64,000 bases of DNA from Linepithema humile (lineage: Eukaryota > Arthropoda > Insecta > Hymenoptera > Formicidae): assembly GCF_040581485.1 (NCBI RefSeq), contig NC_090131.1, forward strand, positions 18,798,532 to 18,862,531, written 5' to 3'. A program made the position numbers and the translations under genes. Of the stretch, positions 1-10,105 are shown piece by piece. Each line of letters starts with the position of its first letter. Within the stretch, counting starts at the first letter, position 1. Below the pieces are notes generated by a model, which ran no database searches, was not told the DNA's origin, and worked only from the letters and a program-made list of their open reading frames with translations.

Positions 1-3000
1 TCGTCATGTTTCGTACAAGGCTCGTATAACAAATGGAGGCCAAGGTGCGGCGGGAGAGGAAGAAGTTCCCTTGTCTCGCGGTGTCTTGTTCCATTTTCGC
101 GCGCACCAATCATTTGCATTGACAGGGTCCTGTTCCGGGCAAAAACTCGCTTAAATTCTGCTGCCACCGGCCCCGCCGCGCCGCTTTCTAACCCGCTCGG
201 GCGTCGGGCACGACGGCCGTTGGCCCCGAGCTTTGGCCCGACGGATCGAAGGATGCAAACGACAGGCGACTGATTTACTCGCGCGTGATTTTTACCCGCT
301 CTCGTTACCGACGCCCGGCCGCCGTGGTCTCGTTTCCCTCGACGGAGACGGCCGGTTCGGCTCCGTGGATGCAGAAAACTTTTTTGCCGCGCGCCCGCGA
401 TCCGGAGAACACGCTTGGTACGCGGCAGTGCGAGCAATAAGGATCATTCGTGTAAACTTTCTTCAGCGGAAAACAAACGGCGCTTCTCTCTTCTTTTTTT
501 TTTCAATGCGCGCTGATACGAGTTTCGCAATTTATTGCCGGAGGCACTTTAATAGCTGTCGAAAAGAAAATAAAAACCAGCGACACTTGGGCGAACGTTT
601 TTCTGTGTATTTATTGTCCGGATTCGGTGGCGAACATTGTTGAACGGCGCCGGGAGTACTGCTCAAGTTTCCTCTCACGCAAGTCTCTTATCGTGATCCA
701 TTATCAAATTTCGTCGATCTTCCGAGCCGCCGCAGTCGCGCGTTAAGCCGTGGAATTCTGCAAACCGTAGTTTCACGCAATTACGCTAAGAAGTAACTTG
801 ATCCACGATAGCGAAGTACACGTTCGCGGCAGATCGGACGGCGTGGCGGGTAGATATTTTCGAACTAATTGGTGGATTGCGTCCTTCGCAACATTCTGGA
901 TGGCCTCCAGTCGCTCTCTGCCTTCGCTCTCTCGTCTCACGCTCGCCCAGTCCGGACGAAGTTACCGCGTAAATCTTCGGCTGCGGTCGAGAGGAAGAAA
1001 GTCCGCGGATATCAACGAGGATTCTACCGAACTGCGCCGCGCCGCGCCGCGCCGCGCCGCGCCGCGTGCTCACGCAGAGAGATATTCACGCGTGATCGTG
1101 AATCATACCAGTTAGTGTCGAGGGCCTTGCTCGCAGCTCGTTAGATTTATCACCTTTCGGGCTCGCGACGGATCTAGTTTTCCGCGTGCGCCACGATAGG
1201 ACGATAACGGCCAGACGTACGTATATGTTTGGCGTGCACATATATACGCCAACGCATCGTTTACTTGCTCTTCTTCCATCTCTCCCGCTCCCATCAGTAA
1301 AGTGTATACGGTTGAATCCTTTGTTACGCTCGTTGTCCTGATCTCTCCCATAGGATCTTTGCAACCGGGTAGTGAGGTACCTAAAAGAAGTAAAAGAAGG
1401 CATACCGCGGTGCGCCTCGCTATCGAGGTATCTCGGAGCGCACAAAGTATACAGCAACGAACCCGCCAGCGAGCAAACACCGTGACTCTCTCATTCTCCG
1501 CTCCTCCTCGCCCGGCCCCTCTCTTGAATCTCGTCGGCTTGTCTTCGATGGATCGAATCGTCGGCTTCTTAGCTGTGATTCCTTATCCCACTGTGTGAAC
1601 GTGCGGATGGTAGCCTATCGACGCGGATACGACTGGTCGCCGCCGATAGTACGTTGAATTCCGATTGCACGGAGCCGCGAAATCGCAGCCGCAAGAACTG
1701 TGCGAGGTCGTCAAAGAAGATGGCGAGGAGGAGTCCACGGTGTCCAGTGTGCAAAGAGGGTAGAAAGGCGAGTTGAATTAATAATCGGCAGATCGGCCGG
1801 ATAGCGACCTCCCCTCGAACACGTCGGGGCGGGAAAAAAAGAATAGGAAGGCAAAGGAAGGCAGCAAGCAATATAGGCTGAAGGAAGGGTGAAACTTCTA
1901 AAAGTCGAGCATTGAGTTGATTTATGCCAGATGGTAGATAGCGGCGGTGGCTGTGGCTGCTTTGCCTCGGTACGCTCGTTGAAGCACCGAGAAAGAGAGA
2001 GAGAGCCAGCGAACCACCTTCGGGCTCAGGATATATCTGAAGTCTCTGTAATACCAAAGACGAGAGGTCGAATCGGAAAAGAAAAGGAAGAGGAGCAAAA
2101 GAGAAGTAACAGGCGTAGAAGAAGAAGAAGAAAAATGCAAGGACGAAGGATAAAGCGAAGAAGAAGAGGCAGAATTGCGCCTTCAAGGATCGCACTTGAT
2201 AGAGGAGCCGATGCCGAGTGAATCCTTCTGAAGGGTCAGTTGGCCCGTGACTTCCTACCTCGATACATTTTCATTAACACACCATCGCGCTTCTCCTCTA
2301 CCGCCGTCGTGGCATTACTTAACCGCGTCAGTCGCTTAATAGTCATGAAGAATACGTCTCGATATGAGGAAGTATCAAAGGTGACCTGATCCTCTTTCAT
2401 CCCCTTTCCTCGCTGCGGGAATCTTATTTCGCGCCGATGGCATTTTTCTTTGAGAGCCCTTCGTCGAGATTGCGAAGTTTCTTCTGCGTCAAGATGCCGC
2501 GCGCTCGATACGGTGCGAGAGCGATATCGGCGCGCATTTAATGCGCGCTCCAGTCCTCTGGGAGGATCGGCTCAAAAGCTCATGGCACGAGGAAAAACGG
2601 CACCGACGGATTCAGGAAAGCGAATATCTCGCACATTGTTACTGGGCGTTCGCACGCATGTAACGAGTGTCCCCAGGGATGAGTAGGTATATAGAGGCTC
2701 CCGCTTTTTGCGCGCTCGTTCGTAGTAAAAGTCTCCTTTGTCACCTTCAGTACGAGCTGCGTCGAGAAAGGGCGAGAGAAAGAGAGAGAAGACATTTATC
2801 ATTCCGTAGTAGACGGGTTTGCGCAGTTGAGATTTAATTAAGTCGATAGACGCATCCCTACTGCGTGTGGCTGCACCGACCTGCTTGGCTATGCGAGAAA
2901 TACTTGTTAAAAGAACTAAGGAGAACGCGCGGTAACATCAGGATAATGCCGCTGAATAATATCAGATGAAAAATAACACATTTTTGCGTGTGCAATTCGT

Positions 3001-3271
3001 AAACTTATCCTTGTTACAATTTTGCATTCTCTGATATACATTGTGTAACATATAAAAGATTTAAAAATTAATAGATGCACAATTTAATATCTTATATAAT
3101 TTAAATAAATAAATATTGTATTCAATCGTATCACTTGATGTTGCAATATAGAACGCTTCGTTCCGTTTCATGAATCTGACGACGTTTGCGCGCGACGACG
3201 AGACGGCACTAGCCAGACAAACTTTCGCTCTCACGGTTTTCTAAAGCGCCGGCGAGCGCGGAAATGCAGCG
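1..3271. other. non-coding, GC-rich then mixed; no gene recognised
   Basis: I see no supportable gene here. The first 1.6 kb is GC- and CpG-rich, with a (GCCGC)6 tract at about 1036-1065. About 2075-2185 is a purine-rich, GAA/GAG-biased tract, and this creates a long minus-strand open frame full of Phe, Leu and Ser that looks like low complexity rather than protein. About 2950-3150 is AT-rich. No splice-bounded exon, tRNA or transposon end was found. Confidence 0.6.
1036..1065. repeat. (GCCGC)6 pentanucleotide microsatellite
   Basis: Six uninterrupted GCCGC units sit inside CpG-rich DNA. A shorter, related GCCGC run occurs at about 39405-39420. Open frames crossing it read as Arg/Ala repeats and are artefacts of the tract. 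Confidence 0.9.
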
Positions 3272-3442
3272 ATGTCGTCGTCCTTCGCGATAGCGCGGTG
3301 GAAGGAACTGTCTGTCGTCGGAACGGCGGCAGAAGGTGGCGAACGCACGTCGGAGGCGGAGGAGGCGCGCGAGGACCCGAAGAAGAGCCGGATAAGGTGG
3401 GTAGAAGAGGTGGAAGGCGAGCGAGAGGGAAGATCAGGATAG
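3272..3442 (+). CDS. candidate 56-codon ORF or 5' exon, unrecognised product
   Basis: The frame opens with ATG at 3272, reads about 56 residues and stops at TAG 3440-3442. It starts MSSSFAIARWKELSVVG and continues strongly charged (Glu, Arg, Lys), with no signal peptide, membrane segment or known domain. A donor-like AAG|GTGGGT lies inside it near 3398, so it could be a first coding exon ending there instead of a stand-alone small protein. Against it: the DNA is purine-rich, which by itself favours Glu/Arg/Lys codons, and the opposite strand is also open (3241-3567). I do not recognise the product. The spliced version would leave two bases of a split codon, which does not match the open phase of the exon at 26880, so the two need not be joined. 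Confidence 0.2.
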   Translation: MSSSFAIARWKELSVVGTAAEGGERTSEAEEAREDPKKSRIRWVEEVEGEREGRSG

Positions 3443-4957
3443 CTGTCGACGGGCATTGAAAAATGTGCTAAGTCCAGAAAAAGCAGCTCCCGTGCCCGCA
3501 AGCGCCGCGCGCTCTCGCTCTCTTCGCCCTCTGCTCCTTCGCCTTCACGTTCCCGCTCGCCGTTCATCTTCCTCCGCTCCTAACTGGCCTCCTCTCCGCG
3601 CCCCATTACCTCGCAATCCTTGCTTCTTGCCTGCCTGTTAAACCGGCGGATACAGCAAAACGGTACAGGCTCGGAGAATGTGGTAGGGCAGCCAAGGCTA
3701 CCGTCGACATTAACATTTGCGCGCGCGTTGACTCTCAACGCGATTTCGACGTGTCCATATATATGTAAATAGGAGCGGTGGCGTATTTGCGTGTATATGC
3801 AAGCCGTGTTTCCTCTTTCTTTCTCTCTTTCGCCTCGTAGGCCTATAAAGCGAAATTTTCGGACGGTCGTCTGACATTCAGATCCCGTATGATACGCAGC
3901 GCAATTGTAAAGTTGTATCGCAGGTTTTATATTGGTTCATATTTAGCATAAATTTTGTCCCCTCAAACATTGTATACGATTTTTGCATTAGGCACTTAAA
4001 ATCTCGGAGATTGCCATATTTAACATTAAATATTGGTCACGAACATAAACCATTGTTTTCAAAATGCATTTTGTGTATGTTTTAAATAAATTTAAAAAAA
4101 GAGGATTATTGAATATGCCCAAAAATTAGATTTTGAATTGTTAGAACTCTTGCAAATAACTAGGAAAATCTAGAGATTATTTTAGCATATAGAGAGAGTT
4201 ATTGCAATTTATCTGTATCAGCAGAAGCAAATAAAACTTTGTGGAAATATTATTTCTTCATTTCGATGAGTCTCTCTCTCTCTTTCTCTCTCTCTCTCTC
4301 GGAAACACATCCCCAATGAATTCACGATGACTGCCTCTCAGACACCACAGGTCAAAGGATTTTCCGGGTAACCATACTCCCGTGATGATTATCGAGAATC
4401 CTGTCTATCTTTCTCATACGTTCAATAACTATCTCTCGGAGATAGCCAACACGATCGTGCAGAGTTCCCAGCGTGGTGTATGAAGTGCGAAATATGTATG
4501 TATCGCGGATGCGTGTGGGGAGCTTCGGCAATTTCGTCTGAATAAACCAGATAGATCGACGCTCTCATCAAAAGTTTTTATATATCGATGCAACGTATCT
4601 ATCATCTGTGTGTGCGTATATCGCACTCATATGTTCTTACAATCATTTTTAATGTCTTATTGCTAAAAATAATTCAACTGAATCAATTAAGTATATATAT
4701 ATTTATTTTAATATTGATGATTATTATTAGTTATTCGTCGTATGATTATATTACGAAAATTTATCACAACTATTTTTCATTTAGTTATATATTTATTTTC
4801 ACACTGTTATTCAGAATAGTAATATGCTACCTATTACGTCATGAAGAGTCATAACAAGATAAACTCATTTATCTATTCATCTATCATTCATCTTGTGAAA
4901 CGATCAGGAAGAAAAATTATATGCGACTAAACTAAAAAAGTACAGTAATATGGCTCG
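3443..4957. other. non-coding, GC-rich to AT-rich transition
   Basis: A pyrimidine-rich stretch at about 3808-3840 ends in TAG and looks like a splice acceptor, but no good donor follows, so I do not call an exon. About 3900-4260 and 4640-4900 are AT-rich. A CT microsatellite lies at 4271-4300. No gene was recognised. Confidence 0.6.
4271..4300. repeat. (CT)n microsatellite
   Basis: Thirty bases of CT repeat with one TTT interruption, flanked by unique sequence. Confidence 0.9.
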
Positions 4958-4962
4958 ATTGG

Positions 4963-5045
4963 TACAGCAAGGATGATTAACATCGATGGAGTTAACGCGC
5001 GCGTAAGGTAATTACGGATCATCGCTGGTGAAGGCGATATAACGT
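4963..5045 (+). repeat. TAATTACGG module, copy 1
   Basis: This is the first of three diverged, same-strand modules within 1 kb. It reads GATTAAC, then GTAAGGTAATTACGG (the TAATTACGG part is at 5009-5017), then GGTGAAGGCGATATAACG. ATCGC at 5021-5025 can pair with GCGAT at 5034-5038, giving a weak hairpin between TAATTACGG and ATAAC. The shared order of three short blocks separated by variable sequence shows relatedness. Function is unknown: a decayed tandem duplication and a repeated regulatory module are both possible. Confidence 0.5.
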
Positions 5046-5389
5046 CAAGGGTCACTTTGAGATGGGGTTAACTACGGATCAACCTTGCGCATGAGATGAA
5101 AATGGTCGGAATAAAAGCTGCATGGAAATGTGATAACTGCATTTTATTATAATTTAATAATCTTGCGATTTTGTTTACAATGGTTATTTTCATTACATTG
5201 ATTATTCTAATTTCACACACATTTATATGCAATCTAAGTTTTTATTAATGAAAGATTCGTTGAAATAAAAATTCTCGACGAGATATTCGCTCATTATTCT
5301 CAATGTTAGATCAGACGACAGATAGAAGCGAAGCAGAAGAAAATTCGCAGACAATTATGAAATACCGGGAATCCACTTGATCGTGCCAA

Positions 5390-5470
5390 AAAGATTATTA
5401 ACATTGGCGAAATTAACACACTTCTAAGATAATTACCGATTATCTTTCATGAAGCCGTAATAACAGCTTC
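5390..5470 (+). repeat. TAATTACGG module, copy 2
   Basis: This is the most diverged of the three local copies. It reads GATTATTAAC, AAGATAATTACCG (5430-5438 corresponds to TAATTACGG), then CATGAAGCCGTAATAAC. The spacing from copy 1 is 421 bases. The hairpin seen in copy 3 is not convincingly present. The order of the conserved blocks supports common origin, but an alignment statistic is missing. Confidence 0.4.
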
Positions 5471-5906
5471 GGGCACGATTACGCGTTCGTTTAATCACGG
5501 ACAAGGTGCATTTCTCGGATATGCGCATTTATGATGGTAAAATGAAGAGTTTTATCTTAAGTGTAAATATAGCTGTGTTTATCAGTATATCAACATAACT
5601 CTACTCTTATTTCTCATATTTATAGTAATAAGAAAAACAAAAATGTATGGAATTTCCAGAGCCCGTTGCTAGATTCCACAATTTTATAATGCAAATACAC
5701 TTTCGTTTCCAATTTAATAAGATGAAAATTATAGGATAGAGCTTTATCTTTTCAACAAGACGAAAAAATCTGAATGTATTTCTCACTAAGCTTTTATATC
5801 TTTTATTAAATACTTGAAGAGAATCTCGCCGTTCGAAACTGAAGAGTACGGAACTCGTGATGCAACGAAAGGTATGAGAACAGATTTTCGATCGGCCTGA
5901 AGAGAC

Positions 5907-5985
5907 GATTAACACGAACGGACTCGACGCGTTAGGGTAATTACGGGCACCTTCGTCGGTGAAGGTGCCATAACCGTTCGGCTGC
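5907..5985 (+). repeat. TAATTACGG module, copy 3, with 9-bp hairpin
   Basis: The module reads GATTAAC, GCGTTAGGGTAATTACGG (TAATTACGG at 5938-5946), then a perfect hairpin, then ATAACCG. The arms are GGCACCTTC (5946-5954) and GAAGGTGCC (5961-5969) with a 6-nt loop. Copy 1 has a different, weaker stem at the same place, so the position of the hairpin is kept while the sequence of its arms differs. Copy 3 lies 508 bases after copy 2 and just before the ACAAATGAT module array. Confidence 0.5.
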
Positions 5986-6140
5986 ACGGCAGGGCGCCAG
6001 AGGAATATTGCCGGCGAATCCGAGGCGCTAACTAACCGACTGGTTAGCGTACGAAGATGCCTCTTACTCTCTTTTATCGCCACCTCACCTTTCCCGGATC
6101 CTCCCTGCGGCAAGTGCGTGCGCGCACGCACACGCTCTTA

Positions 6141-6228
6141 TCCGATAATTGAGTCACAAATTTAGCGGCCAACGCGACAAATGATGTATCGTTTCGGCGA
6201 TTTGTTTCCGTCGGATATCAGACACAGT
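6141..6228 (+). repeat. ACAAATGAT module, copy A (abutted by a transposon-like element)
   Basis: Copy A reads CCGATAATTGAGTCACAAA, TTTAGCGG, then GCGACAAATGATGTATCG, CGGCGATTTGTTTCC and GGATATCAGAC. It contains TGAGTCA at 6150-6156, the consensus AP-1/bZIP site, also present in copy B. ACAAATGAT is at 6177-6185. The module ends almost exactly where the 396-bp transposon-like element begins at 6229, so the element probably inserted at the module's downstream edge. Function is unknown. Confidence 0.55.
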
Positions 6229-6624
6229 CACTCAAAAAAATGATCTTGCAATAATAGCTAAAATTTTCTAGGTGTAAAAAATTAACTAAAACAGATAAAT
6301 GATTAGCAACTGTTGTGATATTGCATATGTAATTACTTAATCAGTTTAGATGACAGAAACAGAATATATATCTGTATTGTTTGTGAACTTTAAAAAGAAA
6401 GTTTCTCTAAAGCGCCTATCTATATAAAATCAATCACGTGTTAGATCATGCAATAAATAACATTTAGCAATGGTACCTAAATTTTTCAGAAGCTATTGCT
6501 AGAACATTACTGCTATAAATTCTATATGTGACAAACAATGTTTTCACAGATACGAAAAATAGCGATACATTCTTGTTGCGATATCTAGAAATCTAACTAC
6601 ATCAGCGAAATATTTTTTTGAGTG
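6229..6624. mobile_element. MITE-like non-autonomous DNA transposon, copy 1
   Basis: A 396-bp, AT-rich element with terminal inverted repeats CACTCAAAAAAAT and ATTTTTTTGAGTG and no open frame that could encode a transposase. A second copy lies inverted at 62245-62641. Compared by eye, the two differ by four substitutions and one base in the terminal A-run, about 99% identity, while their flanks are unrelated. That defines the ends and shows a recent duplication of a mobile unit. Candidate target duplications disagree: AGT flanks this copy on both sides, whereas TA flanks the other, so the superfamily is unassigned. It probably moved using a transposase encoded elsewhere. Confidence 0.85.
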
Positions 6625-7240
6625 AGTAGGCCTACAGAATGCGCTTTCATGACGCCTCGAATAATTTCACGTTTGTCGTTGTTTCACGTTTCATCCTGCA
6701 AATTAAGAAGTATTTTTCATGGTAAAAAAAATTACCGTGTACAACAGTATTGAAGGTTTCGTAAAACATCTATAAACTGATGTATTTAGATTTGTACTTT
6801 GAATGTATTAGATATATAGTTTCACGTAAATTCATGATTTAGAGTTTAAAAATTAAATATTCTAATAATTATATACAACTATAACATTTTATTTTATCTT
6901 TTAAGTTTTTATGCTACACTATTGTATATATTAATTATTTTAATTTTAGAAAAATGACATTAATCTCTATAATACATTTACGCCTTTTCAAACATGTCAC
7001 ATGACCGAGCATGACGTAATCATTGATCACTTCACGTCGCGCCCGGCTATTGCACAGTTGAATTGCTCCGATAGTTTCGCATTTGTCATATCTTTTTACT
7101 ATTCTCCGATAAATTTCTCGCACAAACGATATCAAAAGTATCAAATAAAGCTACCGGCTCGTGTCAGTTTATTAATTATATTGTACAATCGCGATTGACG
7201 CGTATTTCTGTATTTGTTATATCAACAGAACGGTGTACAG
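6625..7240. other. AT-rich non-coding spacer
   Basis: AT-rich DNA between the transposon-like copy and the promoter-like segment. Short open frames overlap on both strands around 6935-7198 without domains. I see nothing supportable. Confidence 0.6.
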
Positions 7241-7255
7241 GTTAGGTTAGGTTAG
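7241..7255 (+). repeat. short interstitial (TTAGG)n-type tract
   Basis: The 15 bases are GTTAGGTTAGGTTAG, about three units of TTAGG, the telomeric repeat of most insects including ants and bees. With so few units flanked by unique DNA, this is an internal tract, not a chromosome end. Confidence 0.8.
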
Positions 7256-7386
7256 AAATGTTTCTGCATCGCGCGAACGTGGGAAATTAAGCTTTGTGTG
7301 TGATCGAATTTCGTAAAACAGTGTTTATATTGCGCTGCTGTGTAGTCGAATTACACGATTGTTTTGCTTTTGCCGTGTTTGTTTAC

Positions 7387-7459
7387 TTCTGCCGGGTGAG
7401 TTCTGCCGGGTGAGTTCTGCGGACGAGTGTCGAATAGTCTAGTGTCGCGGACGAGTGTC
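7387..7459 (+). repeat. short tandem duplications in a promoter-like or leader-like segment
   Basis: TTCTGCCGGGTGAG is present twice in tandem (7387-7400, 7401-7414), followed by a partial third TTCTGC. GGACGAGTGTC occurs at 7421-7431 and again at 7449-7459. The GGGTGAGT sequences resemble splice donors. The tracts end just before an ATG at 7465, so together they may form a 5' leader. No TATA box or clear initiator was identified. Confidence 0.6.
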
Positions 7460-7464
7460 TAGTG

Positions 7465-7572
7465 ATGGACATATCTCGTAGCGTTCGCTTATTCAATGAA
7501 ACAATATCGCGAGTGCAATCCAGCATCAAGGAGTTATCTGGTATGGAGCATCGAGGGATATTGAGGAATTCG

Positions 7573-7603
<31 letters not shown>

Positions 7604-7647
7604 GGAGAGAGCATTGCAGAGAATACGCTGCTGAAACGCCGAATTAA
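7465..7647 (+). CDS. candidate small ORF (60 codons), unrecognised product
   Basis: From ATG 7465 the frame begins MDISRSVRLFNETISRVQSS and stays open to TAA at 7645-7647. The first 35 residues look like an ordinary helical protein start. The second half is a Glu/Arg repeat dictated by the GA microsatellite at 7573-7611. It follows the TTAGG tract and the duplicated leader-like sequence, which is why it is listed. No domain is visible. AAG|GTTATA just after the stop and CTG|GTATGG near 7541 are weak donor-like sites, so this could be a first exon. It may equally be chance. Confidence 0.2.
7573..7611. repeat. (GA)n microsatellite
   Basis: A nearly continuous GA repeat with AAA and GGG interruptions, lying inside the candidate ORF at 7465. 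Confidence 0.9.
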
Positions 7648-8185
7648 GGTTATATTCGCTCATTTATTATTTTTATATAATAATCGACAATTGTATTTAT
7701 GAGGTAACATTTTTTAAGTCAAAGGAGTGTTTTACGTGATAAATTAAAAGTGCTAAATAAATCTACATTTCTAAATAATATCGCGTTTTCAATATTTCTG
7801 ATTAATATGGATCGAGTTTCGTGAGATTTATTTATAAATATATACATTATAGCCGCGCATTTAATTATTCTCATTTAAATAATCGAAAAAGAACTGATTT
7901 GAAAACGACATTATATAATTATATCAAACATACAAAAATTACTCATAAATACACTCGTAAATACGATTTGTGATTTCATACACAAATGTACAAGTAAAAC
8001 TCCGAAATAATTATGGAAATCGTAGAAAGTTTGACGAAGTAAGCGCGCATACGCGCTACAAAGTTCCGGTAAATCTGTCATTTTATGTTTTTCTCGGTAT
8101 CATCGTTCAGCTGTGCCTCGCGGCTGTGTATGCGTAAACCCCGCACTGGCGGCGCGTCTATGCAATGCCGCTCGCACACATACAC
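7648..8185. other. AT-rich non-coding spacer
   Basis: AT-rich to about 8040, then GC-richer DNA leading into the second ACAAATGAT module. No gene, transposon end or hairpin was noticed. Confidence 0.6.
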
Positions 8186-8290
8186 TCGATAATTGAGTCA
8201 CAAGTTAACGCTCGGCGCGACAAATGATATATCGGCCGGCCGATTCGTTTTCACCAGATACCAGCTATAGCAAATATACGACTTCTTGCT
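8186..8290 (+). repeat. ACAAATGAT module, copy B
   Basis: Copy B reads TCGATAATTGAGTCACAAG, GGCGCGACAAATGATATATCG, then CCGATTCGTTTTCACCAGATACC. It is the closest match to copies A and F. TGAGTCA is at 8194-8200 and ACAAATGAT at 8220-8228. About 470 bases further on, a second shared block (CATCGAATGCGCGGAACACGC, near 8655) also occurs in the copy C unit near 9229, so the repeated unit is longer than the core. Confidence 0.6.
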
Positions 8291-8837
8291 GTTGCTGCGG
8301 CTCCGCCGCGTAATTTCGCGCGTAAACGGACGACACGGCGATTTATTAACAACCGGCATGCGTGATCGCTAATCCGACTTGTCACTTTCACGCGAAAAGC
8401 AATAATTATGCTAAAAGACGAGTGAACCGTCCGTTGAATTGTGTATAATCCAGATGTGATAATGATACGACACCGTGTTAAAACGTCTCTACAAACACGA
8501 TAAATACAATGACGGCAATGATGATTTACAATCCGAACGTAACGCCGCGCTCAAACACCTCCGACAACGGGTAGTTTTCATATTTCTCTATTTGAACCTT
8601 TTACTCGTTGGAGTCGCGCGTGCGGAACGGCATGCATAAACATACCGCGTGCCATCGAATGCGCGGAACACGCGAGCAAGTATGTACATACTTTGTGACG
8701 CGTGTGCTGGTATTTAAATTCTAGACAAACATCCGGTTTCTCGCGCGGGATTATTAGCTCTAACGTCGCCATTAAATATCTTTTCGCTTATCCGCCTCTC
8801 GCTTACGCATAAATGTATGCGAGCGCACGTACGTTCC

Positions 8838-8945
8838 TCGATAATTGAGGTATGAATTTAGTGCCGAAGTAACAAATGATGTATCGTCGAGCCGATATAT
8901 GTATCAGTTCGACGATTCGTTCTCTCTCCAGATATCAACCATATG
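8838..8945 (+). repeat. ACAAATGAT module, copy C
   Basis: The core reads TCGATAATTGAGGTATGAATTTAG, AACAAATGATGTATCGTCG and CGACGATTCGTTCTC, then CCAGATATCAACC. ACAAATGAT is at 8872-8880, 652 bases after copy B. The AP-1-like TGAGTCA is changed to TGAGGTA. An extra ~20 bases sits between the two conserved halves compared with copy B. Confidence 0.55.
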
Positions 8946-8969
8946 AGATGTATGGTTCTACGCGTTGTG

Positions 8970-8992
8970 CATACACACACATACACACACAT
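8970..8992. repeat. (CA)n microsatellite
   Basis: An imperfect ACACAC/ATACAC tract of about 23 bases within the copy C repeat unit. Confidence 0.85.
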
Positions 8993-9391
8993 CAACATTT
9001 AGCTGTAAGCCTGAAAATAGCACATCGGCAATATCAGAACGATTGATAAACGCAATTGCAAGGTTTATTGCGATTTTCGCGTGATCGACAATTATTGTAC
9101 CGATATTCCTGTCTTGCCTAATTAATCACAATAAAGATTTTTTCGAACGATAATCGTGCGGCTGCATCGAACGGAATTCGTGCGGAAGAACATAGCGTGC
9201 GAGCGTATTCGGCGTGGCGGATTATACATTCGAATGTGCGAAACACGCACGGCACACGCAGTGATTACCGCATTTGAACCCTATCATTTGTCATTTCTCG
9301 CGTAAAGGCCTCGCTCTTCCGCCTGGCGGCTGCTCGAATCTCACAGAGAAAGGTACGCGTGAATGCACCGCGCTAAAAACACGCCGCACGC

Positions 9392-9478
9392 GTGTACACG
9401 ATAACAGAAACGCTAGTTTCGCGCGCGCGCAACGTGACAAATGATCCGTACGCCGCGCGCGCGCGCGCGCGCGCGCGG
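9392..9478 (+). repeat. ACAAATGAT module, copy D, with (CG)12 tract
   Basis: Only the central part is recognisable: GTACACGATAAC, GCTAGTTTCGCG, then AACGTGACAAATGATCCGTAC. ACAAATGAT is at 9437-9445, 565 bases after copy C. The downstream half is replaced by an alternating purine-pyrimidine run, (CG)12 at 9454-9477; a shorter CG run lies at 9420-9430. Such runs readily adopt Z-DNA and mutate by slippage. Confidence 0.45.
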
Positions 9479-10004
9479 ATGATTCCAACTTAATAAATAA
9501 TAAATCAGACCGAACAGCGCGAACGTTTTGCACTGTGGCGTGACTCCTGCCATGTAATCTGACTCCCGCAGAAGTTGTATTACAGCGCTAACCGCTAGTA
9601 AAACAAATTATGGTTTCTCGCATGTGCGAGATAATGGCGGGCAATTACGTTGAAATAAAACTTTTATTTTTATCCGATGGCGCAAATAAGTGGAGTATAT
9701 TTACGTATTAACGCGTGTTACGAAAAATTGATTTCGATAATATCTTAGATACACAAAAGTACGAATTGCCAATATTTTTTTAGTACTTCAATATTTTTAG
9801 TATATCGATAGAAAAATAATACGTGTGTAAATACACACTTGTAGATTTAATATAGACCGCTTTCGGTTGCAATATCACAATCTGTCGTATCGATCATCGC
9901 GGTGACTACTATTTCTGCATATTCAACATTGGCCTTAACCACTTCGGGCAATCGCGCGCCCACACATTGCGAGTGCTCGCAGGTGCAACACTGTCGGTAC
10001 GCAT

Positions 10005-10105
10005 GCCATACGTGTACACAATCAGTCAGCCACGAATTCAGCATGCGAGGCGACAAATGATACATCGGTCGGTCGATTCAGTTCCAGCCGATAGCAGATC
10101 GATAA
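10005..10105 (+). repeat. ACAAATGAT module, copy E
   Basis: The recognisable parts are GTGTACACAATCAG, GCGAGGCGACAAATGATACATCG, GTCGGTCGATTCAGTTCC and CCGATAGCAGATCG. ACAAATGAT is at 10053-10061, 616 bases after copy D. The upstream CGATAATTGAG block has decayed. Confidence 0.5.

Noticed and set aside
1569..2195. 208-codon minus-strand open frame
   Set aside because: Its Phe/Leu/Ser-rich content follows directly from the GAA/GAG-rich + strand tract. No domain, and composition changes along its length.
3808..3970. Exon after the pyrimidine tract ending CTCGTAG at about 3840
   Set aside because: No good donor within the open frame. The tract can be explained by local CT bias.
7241..7255. TTAGG units as a telomere
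   Set aside because: Only about three units, flanked by unique DNA on both sides.
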